The notes under the pieces were generated by a model. It had not been told where the DNA came from. It saw only the letters and a list, made by a program, of their open reading frames with translations, and searched no databases. From Bacteroidales bacterium (lineage in GTDB: Bacteria; Bacteroidota; Bacteroidia; Bacteroidales; Tenuifilaceae), in the NCBI GenBank assembly GCA_020636835.1, contig JACJXC010000007.1, forward strand, positions 124,001 to 188,000: 64,000 nt of DNA. The letters are read 5' to 3'. The position numbers and the translations under genes were made by a program. This document shows, one piece after another, positions 1 through 7,848 of this stretch (position 1 is its first letter; each line of letters opens with the position of its first letter).

Positions 1-417
1 GTACTCGGGCAGATTCAGGAGTTTGTTCAATTCCTCTTTCCGAACCGATGCAATTATACAACCACCCAAACCCTTCTCCACTGCGCCAAGCATAATTGTT
101 TGCGCCATTATACCCTGATCCCATTGGGTTGATGCGGATAGCCGTTGATCCTCCATAACCACGATGTATGCCGAGGGTCGCTCCCCTTCCTCCGGACCAT
201 CCCACCCTTTTATATAACCCGCCCAGGCAAGGCTAGGGTAAATCTTTGCGTTCAATAACTCATCGTTGGAAATAAAGAATTTCAATGGCTGTAGATTCCG
301 GCCTGTAGGACATAACCGTGCTAACCCAACCAGTTCAATCAGTTCCGTTCGGTCAATCGGTTTATTTTGATAAAACCGTCTGTAACTTCTATTCCTTTTA
401 ACAATATCGCTTAACAT
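1..417 (-). CDS. Nitroreductase family protein (3' part missing at left edge)
   Basis: The first 139 codons are visible, from an ATG at 415-417 to the window edge. The N-terminus reads MLSDIVKRNRSYRRF and is followed by LARLCPTGRNLQPLKFF. This is the usual FMN-binding start of the nitroreductase fold (an R-S-Y/R-R basic patch, then A.-P(S/T)..N.QP). Further on, IMLGAVEKGLGGC matches the conserved 'A...GLG..' segment. Family members are FMN-dependent NAD(P)H oxidoreductases acting on nitro compounds, quinones or flavins; the substrate here cannot be told. The gene is separated from the SOD gene upstream of it by a clear terminator hairpin, so it probably has its own promoter in 418-450. Family assignment is firm, the specific role is not. 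Confidence 0.85.
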   Translation of the reverse strand, partial: MLSDIVKRNRSYRRFYQNKPIDRTELIELVGLARLCPTGRNLQPLKFFISNDELLNAKIYPSLAWAGYIKGWDGPEEGERPSAYIVVMEDQRLSASTQWDQGIMAQTIMLGAVEKGLGGCIIASVRKEELNKLLNLPEY

Positions 418-448
418 AACCTAAAATATTTATTCTACTTTGACTATC

Positions 449-477
449 AAAAAACCCGATGAGTTTAATTCATCGGG
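449..477 (-). terminator. Rho-independent terminator of the Fe-type SOD gene
   Basis: CCCGATGA (455-462) pairs with TCATCGGG (470-477) around a 7-nt loop. Read on the minus strand the hairpin is followed by six T (plus-strand A 449-454). It lies 11 bp past the SOD stop codon. Confidence 0.85.
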
Positions 478-487
478 CTAATTTAAA

Positions 488-1066
488 CTATCCTAAGCGA
501 TCGGCAATAACTTTCCAATCAACCACCTCCCAGAACTTCGGCAAATAGTCGGCGCGTCGGTTCTGGTAATCCAAGTAGTAAGCATGCTCCCACACATCGC
601 AGGTGAGCAAGGGCTTCAACCCCTTCCTTAAAGGGTTGCCAGCATTCGACTCCTGACTAATTTCAAGATGCCCCTGATTGTTAAGCGAAAGCCATACCCA
701 ACCCGAACCAAAAAGCGATAAGGCTGCCTTATTGAATTTGTCCTTAAACTCCGTGAGGGTTCCAAAATCCGACTCAATTAATCGCAATAGGCGACCCGCA
801 GGACTTGCCTGTGGATTGGGCGAAAACGCCTCAAAATAAAAGGTATGGTTCCACACCTGTGCTCCATTGTTAAAAATACCGCCTTCGGCCTCCTTAATAA
901 TGGTTTCGAGTGTTGCATTCTCGTAAGGAGTCCCAACAATCAGGTTGTTCAGATTATTCACATACGCCTGATGATGCTTCCCATAATGAAAGTCGATAGT
1001 TTGCGCCGAAATAGCAGTCGTCAGAGCATCGGCGGAATAGGGTAATTTTGGCAATTCGTGTATCAT
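488..1066 (-). CDS. sodB: Superoxide dismutase, Fe-type
   Basis: A 192-aa cytoplasmic enzyme that converts superoxide to O2 and H2O2; full length for the Fe/Mn SOD family. Metal ligands visible are H27 (FHYGKHH), H74 (VWNHTFYF), D157 and H161 (DVWEHAYYLDYQNRR). The active-site Gln is at residue 70 in the AQVWNH motif and there is an Ala-Gly-Asn-Pro segment later, the pattern of Fe-type rather than Mn-type enzymes (known family rule). The ATG at 1066 lies 20 bp after the stop of the TPR-SpoIIE phosphatase gene upstream, so the two are probably one transcript. A strong terminator follows. A second SOD with Mn-type signature lies 2.7 kb upstream on the same strand. Confidence 0.95.
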   Translation of the reverse strand: MIHELPKLPYSADALTTAISAQTIDFHYGKHHQAYVNNLNNLIVGTPYENATLETIIKEAEGGIFNNGAQVWNHTFYFEAFSPNPQASPAGRLLRLIESDFGTLTEFKDKFNKAALSLFGSGWVWLSLNNQGHLEISQESNAGNPLRKGLKPLLTCDVWEHAYYLDYQNRRADYLPKFWEVVDWKVIADRLG

Positions 1067-1086
1067 ATCAATAATTATTGGTTCAA

Positions 1087-3510
1087 CTATGTAAGACGTA
1101 ATCCCAGCACCAGGATATCATCGGTTTGATTCTCGGTTTCGCCCTTCCACTTGTCCAACGAGGTCCAGACAACCTGTTTTTGCTGATTCATCGGGAGCCC
1201 CTTCAATGAGTGAATAAGTGATCGGAATGCGGTATGGCCAAACTTCTTGCTCATCTCCCCACCAAACTGATCCATAAACCCATCGGAAAACATGTAGATA
1301 GTATCCCCCGGGTTCAACCGGTACTGCACTTCGTGGAATGCATCCATCTTATCGAAATACGACACGGGCATCCTATCGGGCTTAAGCTCCACAAGCCCAT
1401 CGAAATGAACCGCGATTCTCTCGGAGGGCTCCACAGGGCTATCGGTATTAATCAGTATAGGCAGATTCGCCCCGGCATATGTGAGTATATGGGTTTCCCT
1501 ATCGTATGTGCACAGGGCAATATCCATCCCATCGTAGCTATCGTCCTCGCGGCCCTTTTGCCCCAATGCATTGATGATATTCTGGCGCAAAGCAGCAAGT
1601 ATTGTTGCCGGGGTATGAACCGATTCGCGGGTTATCATATCGTTAATCATAGATATTCCCAACATGCTCATAAACCCACCAGGAACCCCATGACCAGTAC
1701 AATCGGCAGCAGCAAAACCGATCTTATTTCCGCAATTCCCAACCCAGTAAAAATCGCCCCCCACCGATTCCTTCGGCTGGTAAATGGTAAAGTAATCCGC
1801 AAAGTACTGCTGAAGCATCTGCGGAGTAGGAAGTATTGCCTGCTGAATTTTTTTAGCATAATCGATAGACTCGCCTAAATCGGTAAGCATATTGATAATC
1901 CTATCGCGCTGATAGATAACCAAGTTCTTCTGGATCTCCAACTCATCGCGTTGCTCAATGAGTTCCTGTTTTTGCCGCTCCACCTCGAGTTGCTGAAGCC
2001 CCAGCTTATCGTTAAAGAGTTGCTTTTTTCGAAGCGTATAAAGGAATAGGGCCGATGTTATGAGCGACAGAAGAAAAGCCACCATAAAAAAATAGGCCAA
2101 ACGGGTTTTACTCCGCTTCTCCTTTTCAACCTGCTCTAGCTCGGAGTCCTTCTGAAGCGAATACTTCTGAATTATAGCATCGTGCTCGGATTTGAGCTGA
2201 ATTGTGAGCAAATTCTTGAGTATATTCTGCCCCATAATGCTATCGTGAATAGCCACATAGTGCTTGTAATAGAATAAACTCTTTTCGCAATTGCCCAAAT
2301 TATCGTAAAATTCGTATAAAGTATGGTATATCAAATCCTTAAGTTCAAGCAGCTGCGTATTGGACACAATGGATATGGCCTCATCCATCAGGGCAAGAGC
2401 CTTAGTATGCTGACCGATTTCGAAATACGTAATGCCCAGCTGAACAGTAGCTTCGGCGATTCCTTTTGGCTTATTAAGTACTTTATAGGAGTTTTGAGAC
2501 ATTGATAAAAACTCAATGGACTTATGGTATAGTTTCAACTTACGGTAAACCTCCCCTTTGTAACGATTAATGGCAGCAAGCCCCCCCCTATCCTTAATCT
2601 GTTCTTTAATAAGAGAAGACTGATCGAGATAAATCAAAGCGCTATCAAGTTTATCCTGCTGAAGAAACACCGATCCAATATTCATGAGCGAATTGGATAT
2701 GCCACGCCTATCATTAATCTGAATTTTGATCGCCCACGATTTCTTCAGGTTTTCTACAGACTTGGTGTAATCCTTTATATCGCGGTAAACCAGTCCTATG
2801 TTATTATACTGATATGCCAAACCCTGTAAATCGTTGGCCTCAGAGTGCAAATGCAACGAACGGAAGAAAAAATCGAGCGCATTACTGAAATCGCCCTGAT
2901 ACCAAAAAATAATTCCAATATTATTAAGCACAGATGCAATGCCAATATCATCATTCAACCGCTCACGAATGGCTAATGCCTGTGTATAAAGATCCATCGA
3001 TTCGGCATATAAGCCCATCTGCGCCATGGCTTTTCCCAGTCCATGCTGCGCATTAGCCAATCCTACCGAATCGTTAATTTCAGTGGCAATTGTTATAGCC
3101 TTATTGAAGTACAGCGAAGAACTATCGTTACTATCGGTGCGCAACAAGTAGTTACCCATACGGTTATACGCACTAATCTGCGATTCGAAGTCCTGAGTAT
3201 AAATAAACCCCCGAATGGCCTCCTGCATCCAAAATAGTGCTGAGTCAACCCCCGAAAGGCCAAAATACGCATCGGCCAAATAATACTTTCCCCAGGCAAT
3301 ACCCGATAGGTAGTTCGACTCTTGCGAATTGTTTATTATTTCGTGCGATAGTTGCTGTGCGGTGTGAAAATCCCTTGAATCGATAAGAGATTTAACTGTT
3401 TTTATCTTCCCATTAATTTTACTGGTATCGAGCTGCCCCCGGGCCTGTATGGAAGGCCCGAAAGAGAAGGAAAGAAAACAAAATACGCCAAAAAGAAATA
3501 ACCTGCTCAT
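1087..3510 (-). CDS. TPR-repeat membrane protein with SpoIIE-type PP2C phosphatase domain
   Basis: About 807 aa. The start is taken at the ATG 3508-3510 (MSRLFLFGVFCF); the longer reading frame begins with a TTG. Order of parts: signal peptide (1-24); roughly nine to ten tetratricopeptide repeats (about 35-440; recurring G-x2-Y-x2-G/A-..-A-L-x3-x-S/A); one membrane helix (about 475-495); a charged coiled coil (500-545); a SpoIIE-family PP2C domain (560-end). The phosphatase motifs ADCTGHGVPGGFMSML, DGMDIALC and FSDGFMDQFGG keep the metal-binding Asp/Gly residues. Topology places the TPRs outside the cytoplasm and the phosphatase inside. Known relatives dephosphorylate anti-anti-sigma-like or other regulators; no such partner gene is adjacent. 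It leads an apparent operon with the Fe-type SOD. An eight-G run in the TPR part (2581-2588 on the plus strand) is a possible slippage site. Confidence 0.9.
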   Translation of the reverse strand: MSRLFLFGVFCFLSFSFGPSIQARGQLDTSKINGKIKTVKSLIDSRDFHTAQQLSHEIINNSQESNYLSGIAWGKYYLADAYFGLSGVDSALFWMQEAIRGFIYTQDFESQISAYNRMGNYLLRTDSNDSSSLYFNKAITIATEINDSVGLANAQHGLGKAMAQMGLYAESMDLYTQALAIRERLNDDIGIASVLNNIGIIFWYQGDFSNALDFFFRSLHLHSEANDLQGLAYQYNNIGLVYRDIKDYTKSVENLKKSWAIKIQINDRRGISNSLMNIGSVFLQQDKLDSALIYLDQSSLIKEQIKDRGGLAAINRYKGEVYRKLKLYHKSIEFLSMSQNSYKVLNKPKGIAEATVQLGITYFEIGQHTKALALMDEAISIVSNTQLLELKDLIYHTLYEFYDNLGNCEKSLFYYKHYVAIHDSIMGQNILKNLLTIQLKSEHDAIIQKYSLQKDSELEQVEKEKRSKTRLAYFFMVAFLLSLITSALFLYTLRKKQLFNDKLGLQQLEVERQKQELIEQRDELEIQKNLVIYQRDRIINMLTDLGESIDYAKKIQQAILPTPQMLQQYFADYFTIYQPKESVGGDFYWVGNCGNKIGFAAADCTGHGVPGGFMSMLGISMINDMITRESVHTPATILAALRQNIINALGQKGREDDSYDGMDIALCTYDRETHILTYAGANLPILINTDSPVEPSERIAVHFDGLVELKPDRMPVSYFDKMDAFHEVQYRLNPGDTIYMFSDGFMDQFGGEMSKKFGHTAFRSLIHSLKGLPMNQQKQVVWTSLDKWKGETENQTDDILVLGLRLT

Positions 3511-3573
3511 TACCAAAAAAATTTAAAGAATAATATTGCTTTTCGAAAGCCTAAAATGTGTTTACAATTTAAA

Positions 3574-3602
3574 CAAAAATAGAATAAATTGGCACTCCCC
3601 AA
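3574..3602 (-). promoter_or_regulatory. Bacteroidota-type promoter for the TPR-SpoIIE/sodB operon
   Basis: On the minus strand TTG (3600-3602), an 18-nt spacer and TATTTTTG (3574-3581) match the Bacteroidota consensus TTG-N19-TAnnTTTG. The start codon lies about 64 bp downstream. Confidence 0.6.
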
Positions 3603-3690
3603 TGAAAATAAATTATTCAAGGGAATATACCGCCCTTTCTGCCTAAAGCAAACATCACCAGAAATAATCGTAAGTTATTATGCATTAAAT

Positions 3691-3718
3691 AAAAAGCGAT
3701 TGGGATAACCCAATCGCT
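3691..3718 (-). terminator. Terminator of the Mn-type SOD gene
   Basis: A perfect 10-bp stem AGCGATTGGG/CCCAATCGCT (3695-3704 and 3709-3718) with an ATAA loop. Read on the minus strand it is followed by five T. It sits 28 bp past the SOD stop. Confidence 0.9.
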
Positions 3719-3745
3719 AAAAACCCAAACAAACAAAATAATAAC

Positions 3746-4351
3746 TCACCTAGCAGACTCGAAACGATGCTGCACGGCATCCCAACTAATTACATTCCAA
3801 AAGTTTTGAATATACTCAGGTCTCCGGTTCTGATATTTCAGGTAGTAGGCATGCTCCCACACATCAAGACCCAACAAAGGGAAGCCCTTAACCTCAGCAA
3901 CATCCATCAACGGATTGTCCTGATTCGGAGTCGAAAAAATAACCAATTTATTATCTCTAAGCACCAACCATGCCCAGCCAGACCCAAAGCGAGACGCTGC
4001 AGCTGCCGAAAATTTATCCTTAAACTCAGCAAACGATCCAAAATCAGCCTGAATCCGCTTCAATAAAGTTCCATTGGGCTCACCGCCCCCTTTGGGCGAC
4101 ATGATTTCCCAGTAAAGGTTGTGATTATAATAACCACCGCCATTATTGCGCACTACTGGCGAATGCTTCGAAACCTCGCGCAGGATCTCCTCTATGGGCT
4201 GCAAATCAATGGAAGTTCCCTCAATGGCCGAATTCAAGTTGTTTGTATATGCAGCATGATGCTTTGTATGGTGGATTTCCATTGTGGCTGCATCGATATA
4301 AGGCTCTAAGGACTTATAGTCGTATTGTAGTGATGGTAATTTAAATGACAT
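3746..4351 (-). CDS. Superoxide dismutase, Mn-type signature
   Basis: A 201-aa Fe/Mn-family SOD. Ligands are in MEIHHTKHHAAY, YYNHNLYWE and DVWEHAYYLKYQNRR. Unlike the SOD at 488-1066, it has GGGYYNH at the position where Fe enzymes carry Gln, and it has the Gln in PNQDNPLM, the arrangement of Mn (or cambialistic) enzymes. Metal use is inferred from these residues only. It has its own terminator and is not in the SpoIIE operon: about 140 bp with a good promoter for that operon lies between. No perfect TAnnTTTG box was found in front of it, so its control may differ from the Fe-type gene. Confidence 0.95.
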   Translation of the reverse strand: MSFKLPSLQYDYKSLEPYIDAATMEIHHTKHHAAYTNNLNSAIEGTSIDLQPIEEILREVSKHSPVVRNNGGGYYNHNLYWEIMSPKGGGEPNGTLLKRIQADFGSFAEFKDKFSAAAASRFGSGWAWLVLRDNKLVIFSTPNQDNPLMDVAEVKGFPLLGLDVWEHAYYLKYQNRRPEYIQNFWNVISWDAVQHRFESAR

Positions 4352-4548
4352 AAGGATTACTATTTAGGTTAATAATTTAAATTAATTCTAAATAATAAAC
4401 CGCTATTGCAAAAAATTGTTCAAAAAAGATTGAAATTTTACGATTATGACCCGATCAAACCACTAATATAATTCGCAACACAGCGGAATTATAGCCTATA
4501 AAAGCAGCACCCTACACCCCATCAAAACTTTGCACCAAGCAATGTAGA

Positions 4549-4785
4549 CTAACCAACTGCCGAAGCGCTACGCGATTTCCCCGGCCTGTGCTTAACCATC
4601 TCCTTTTTGAATGAATGCACCTCGATTCCGAAAAAATAGTAACGAACCATCCAGAATTCGACATACCATTTTTCGTCGAGGGAACTAATACGATCGATAA
4701 GTTGCTTAGTTTTTCCTATGAAGGGCTTTTTTATAACATCCATCTCAACATTATATAATCTACCAGATTCACTGATACTTAACAT
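4549..4785 (-). CDS. Small hypothetical protein, 78 aa
   Basis: Not recognised. An ATG at 4783-4785 is preceded by an A/T-rich leader (TTAATATTAAATTT) typical of starts in this window. The composition is protein-like: mixed charge, an aromatic-rich middle (KWYVEFWMVRYYFFG) and a basic C-terminus (KHRPGKSRSASAVG). It lies 78 bp after mqnD on the same strand and could be its last cistron. No signal peptide. The basic tail may suggest nucleic-acid or membrane contact, but this is a guess. It could be spurious. Confidence 0.4.
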   Translation of the reverse strand: MLSISESGRLYNVEMDVIKKPFIGKTKQLIDRISSLDEKWYVEFWMVRYYFFGIEVHSFKKEMVKHRPGKSRSASAVG

Positions 4786-4863
4786 AAATTTAATATTAAC
4801 TTATTTAAAAATGCAATAAAATATTGAATATTTTTAAAATGAACGGAAGTTAAAACAAATTGT

Positions 4864-5709
4864 TCATAGGCTGGCAGGGCTCTCGTCAACAAAAAATGAG
4901 TGTTCATCAAAATTAGCCGGAACAACACCCGACGCATTAAGCAGTTCGGCCACTGCTCGACGCCCTGCAGCACCCAAACTTAATGAGAAGTCATTAACAT
5001 ACAACTTGATATGACTAAGCATTACCGCCGGATCCATTTCCTGTGCGTATTGCCTCACAAATGGCATTATATCGTCGGGATTTTCGAACCCATACCGAAT
5101 GCTATCCCGGAGTAGCTGATTGACAGTCAGTTTTACATCGTCAGGTAAATTGCGCTGCACGGCAATTCCACCTAAAGGTGTAGGCATTCCCGACTTTTGT
5201 TCCCAATAACTACCCAAATCTATCACCTTTTTCAACCCTTTCGCACGGTAAGTAAAACGCGACTCGTGGATTATAACACCAACATCAACCTCGTCATTCA
5301 AAACAGCCTCCACTATTTCAGAAAATAGGTAAAATTTCTTGTGCAATGCCCCGGGGAAAGCCATATTAAAAAGAAGATGAGCAGTGGTTTGCTCTCCAGG
5401 CAGAGCCACCCTGGCAAAAGGCACCTCGTTAGGATATATTGTGCGCTTGCTCACCACCAAGGGGCCAACACCATTACCCAAAGCGCTTCCGGAATCGAGC
5501 AACTGGTAATTTGCCATAACTCGGGCATACGCCCCGTAACTAATCTTTGTAATATGAGGCTCATGTGCCAAAGCCAAACTATTCAACTCCTCAATATCGG
5601 CAAGATGCAAGTTAAAAGAATGGCCTCGCGTATCGATTTTATTGGTTACTAAGGCTCCAAACATGAAAGTATCGTTCGGACAGGTTGAGAAATTTAGATT
5701 GAACTGCAT
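4864..5709 (-). CDS. mqnD: 1,4-dihydroxy-6-naphthoate synthase (futalosine-pathway menaquinone synthesis)
   Basis: A 281-aa soluble enzyme that splits cyclic dehypoxanthinyl futalosine to give 1,4-dihydroxy-6-naphthoate. The start FNLNFSTCPNDTFMFGAL is the family N-terminus. GNGVGPLVVSK, ALPGEQTTAHLL and DVGVIIHESRFTY are the conserved substrate-pocket segments of the periplasmic-binding-protein-like fold. Length is normal. It lies 223 bp downstream of the futalosine hydrolase gene on the same strand, a likely pathway cluster. mqnA and mqnC are not in the window. Confidence 0.93.
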   Translation of the reverse strand: MQFNLNFSTCPNDTFMFGALVTNKIDTRGHSFNLHLADIEELNSLALAHEPHITKISYGAYARVMANYQLLDSGSALGNGVGPLVVSKRTIYPNEVPFARVALPGEQTTAHLLFNMAFPGALHKKFYLFSEIVEAVLNDEVDVGVIIHESRFTYRAKGLKKVIDLGSYWEQKSGMPTPLGGIAVQRNLPDDVKLTVNQLLRDSIRYGFENPDDIMPFVRQYAQEMDPAVMLSHIKLYVNDFSLSLGAAGRRAVAELLNASGVVPANFDEHSFFVDESPASL

Positions 5710-5932
5710 TCGTACTTAAGAATTATCGACTATAGATAAACAAAACTGGACTACCCGGCCAATGCCTATAATAAACCGAAGAATGCTCAGTGCCACACAA
5801 AAACATCAGCAAATTGAAGACAAACCTCAATGCATACAAACAAAAACGAATCGGCATGCACTTAAAATTTAAGGCATAAGGCATGACGCAAAAACATTAT
5901 GCAACAAAATAAAGCAAAATATTAGTAACTGC

Positions 5933-6589
5933 CTACAGATTGGACAGAATGTTAATGGTTTCGTGCGACAGGCTTTTGAGTGCATCGCCAATCCGCCAGG
6001 CACTTCGGTTGCGGGGTTCCACCATATTCGAAATAGCCCTGATACAAAGGAATGGCTTACCAAGGGCAAGACACGAATAGAATACGGCAGCTCCTTCCAT
6101 GGTTTCGATATCAGGATTCCACTGGGTAATAATTTTGGCAATGGCATGGGCGGAACCACTGGCAGTGGACATTGTAACGCCATTCACCACCCTTAAGCCA
6201 GCAGGATTGTAATCGCCAATGTATGGATTAACAAGAAAATCACTACTAAAAGCCTCGTGCATCGTAAACCCGGCCTCAACCAATGGGACAAAGGTACCGT
6301 TATTGTCGATCCCGTAATCGCCAAACACATCGCGTTGCACAGCAACCACATCGGCTATAGGCAGGCTGGCGATAAAACTCCCGGCAATACCAACATTCAA
6401 CACAAAATCGTACAATGGGGCATACTGAGCCAAACGGAACGCCGTAGGGACAGCGCCAACCCCTGTAACCAAGAAGTCGACAGCAGGGCTTATACCCAAA
6501 TTTACACTGGTGGGCAATCCAAGCGGAACTCTGGATTTAGTAATACCCATAACCTCATCGGCAGTAGCCGATACAACTAGCACTCTCAA
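5933..6589 (-). CDS. mqnB: Futalosine hydrolase, TTG start
   Basis: A 218-aa nucleosidase-fold enzyme that removes hypoxanthine from futalosine (or adenine from its 6-amino form). Seen: VTGVGAVPTAFRLAQY, NVGIAGSF, DNNGTFVPLVEAG, SGSAHAIAK, and the nucleoside-binding METMEGAA-type motif (IETMEGAAVFYSC) with the catalytic Glu/Asp region AISNMVEPRNRSAW. The frame has a TAA two codons upstream of the TTG at 6587-6589, and the first in-frame ATG (codon 14) would remove the first beta strand. TTG (or GTG at codon 3) must therefore be the start. Divergent from the pterin gene at 6686. The pathway partner mqnD follows. Confidence 0.9.
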   Translation of the reverse strand: MRVLVVSATADEVMGITKSRVPLGLPTSVNLGISPAVDFLVTGVGAVPTAFRLAQYAPLYDFVLNVGIAGSFIASLPIADVVAVQRDVFGDYGIDNNGTFVPLVEAGFTMHEAFSSDFLVNPYIGDYNPAGLRVVNGVTMSTASGSAHAIAKIITQWNPDIETMEGAAVFYSCLALGKPFLCIRAISNMVEPRNRSAWRIGDALKSLSHETINILSNL

Positions 6590-6685
6590 CGTTTAAACTC
6601 TTTTAACCAAAATTCATGACCACGAAAGGTATAGTTTTTTTATCTTTAACGGAAAATTAACCAAACATTATACCCAAAAACAAAT

Positions 6686-7108
6686 ATGCCGATAGCATAC
6701 ATCACCCGCAGAGAAAGGTTTAGCGCAGCTCACCGTCTTTATCGCGACGATTTTACAGAGCAAGAGAACTTTGAGTATTTTGGTAACTGCTCGCACAGCA
6801 ATTGGCATGGGCATAACTTTGAACTATTCGTTACCGTAAAAGGCGAAATCAACCCCAAACTCGGATTTGTGGTAAATTTAAAAACAATAAGCAAACTAAT
6901 TAAAGATTTAGTTGTTGATAAGCTGGATCACAAAAATATCAACATCGACGTGGAATTTATGCGTGGGAAAATTGCCTCAACAGAAAACCTAGCGGTAGCG
7001 ATATGGGGCGAATTGGAAATTCCATTCAAAGAGTTAGGCGCGGATCTGCATTGTGTTAAAATACTGGAAACAGAGAATAATTCTGTTGAGTACTTCGGAG
7101 ATAGGTAA
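6686..7108 (+). CDS. 6-pyruvoyl-tetrahydropterin synthase / 6-carboxytetrahydropterin synthase family
   Basis: 140 aa, T-fold enzyme acting on dihydroneopterin triphosphate. Zinc ligands H16, H41 and H43 (HGHN) and the catalytic C35 are present, as is LDHKNIN with the Asp-His pair and the substrate-anchoring Glu in ILETENNSVEYFG. C35 and the HGH are separated by five residues, as in 6-pyruvoyl-tetrahydropterin synthases. E. coli QueD has three residues there. The nearby STENLAVAIWGEL also resembles the biopterin-type enzyme, so the product may not be the queuosine precursor. A -7-like TATCTTTA lies at 6641-6648. The next gene, 44 bp downstream, is folE, which makes its substrate. Confidence 0.85.
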   Translation: MPIAYITRRERFSAAHRLYRDDFTEQENFEYFGNCSHSNWHGHNFELFVTVKGEINPKLGFVVNLKTISKLIKDLVVDKLDHKNINIDVEFMRGKIASTENLAVAIWGELEIPFKELGADLHCVKILETENNSVEYFGDR

Positions 7109-7152
7109 GCAGATATTCTTTTCATAATTGTATATTATAAATTAATAATTCA

Positions 7153-7791
7153 ATGGAAATAATTAATAACGGAGCAGGGATTAACGACAACGAGGGATAC
7201 TCAAGAATTGACAAGTGGAACCCCGAAACAACAAAAAAATTGACGGAGCACTATAAATCAATACTTGAACTTTTGGGAGAAGATGTAAACCGTGAAGGAC
7301 TTTTACGCACCCCTATACGAGTGGCAAAAGCAATGCAGTTTTTAACTCAAGGGTATAATATTAATCCCGTTGAGATACTTAAAAGTGCCAAATTTAAGGA
7401 GGATTACCCCCAAATGGTAATTGTTAAGGATATTGAGCTGTACTCGCTGTGCGAACATCACATAATTCCGTTCTATGGGAAAGCACATGTTGCCTATATC
7501 CCCAATGGATATATAACAGGGCTCAGCAAAATTGCCAGAGTGGTAGAGGCATACGCGCGCAGATTACAAATACAGGAACGCCTAACCATGCAAATCCGCG
7601 ATTGTATTCAGGAAACTTTAAACCCAATGGGAGTTGCCGTGGTTATTGAGGCGTCGCACATGTGCATGCAAATGCGGGGCGTACAAAAACAGAATTCGGT
7701 TACAACCACATCGGCTTTCACAGGGGCATTCCTTACCGATATTAAAACCCGGGAGGAGTTTACACACCTTATTGGCACTAGGCTACACTAA
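7153..7791 (+). CDS. folE: GTP cyclohydrolase I
   Basis: A 212-aa enzyme converting GTP to 7,8-dihydroneopterin triphosphate, first step for folate, queuosine and biopterin. The zinc site is visible as the Cys-Glu-His-His of SLCEHHIIPFYGKAHVAY plus the later Cys in ASHMCMQMRG. GLSKIARVVEAYARRLQIQE is the conserved helix. The unconserved N-terminal 35 residues are usual. It is co-directional with the pterin synthase gene, 44 bp downstream, with no terminator between, so one operon is likely. A strong hairpin follows the stop. Confidence 0.95.
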   Translation: MEIINNGAGINDNEGYSRIDKWNPETTKKLTEHYKSILELLGEDVNREGLLRTPIRVAKAMQFLTQGYNINPVEILKSAKFKEDYPQMVIVKDIELYSLCEHHIIPFYGKAHVAYIPNGYITGLSKIARVVEAYARRLQIQERLTMQIRDCIQETLNPMGVAVVIEASHMCMQMRGVQKQNSVTTTSAFTGAFLTDIKTREEFTHLIGTRLH

Positions 7792-7812
7792 GCATACTGT
7801 TCATTCAAAAAG

Positions 7813-7842
7813 AGGGTGTCTATAACTTTTTAGACACCCTCT
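7813..7842. terminator. Bidirectional terminator between folE and the giant adhesin gene
   Basis: A perfect 11-bp stem GAGGGTGTCTA/TAGACACCCTC (7813-7823, 7832-7842) with an 8-nt loop, preceded by five A. It lies between two convergent genes and 7 bp from the adhesin stop. Confidence 0.85.
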
Positions 7843-7848
7843 TCGTTA

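Noticed and set aside
1234..1878. 214-codon plus-strand frame opposite the TPR-SpoIIE gene
   Set aside because: The minus strand encodes the SpoIIE phosphatase motifs here. The antisense frame is a shadow.
5869..6183. 104-codon minus-strand frame overlapping futalosine hydrolase
   Set aside because: It lies in another frame of the conserved mqnB gene and carries no motif.
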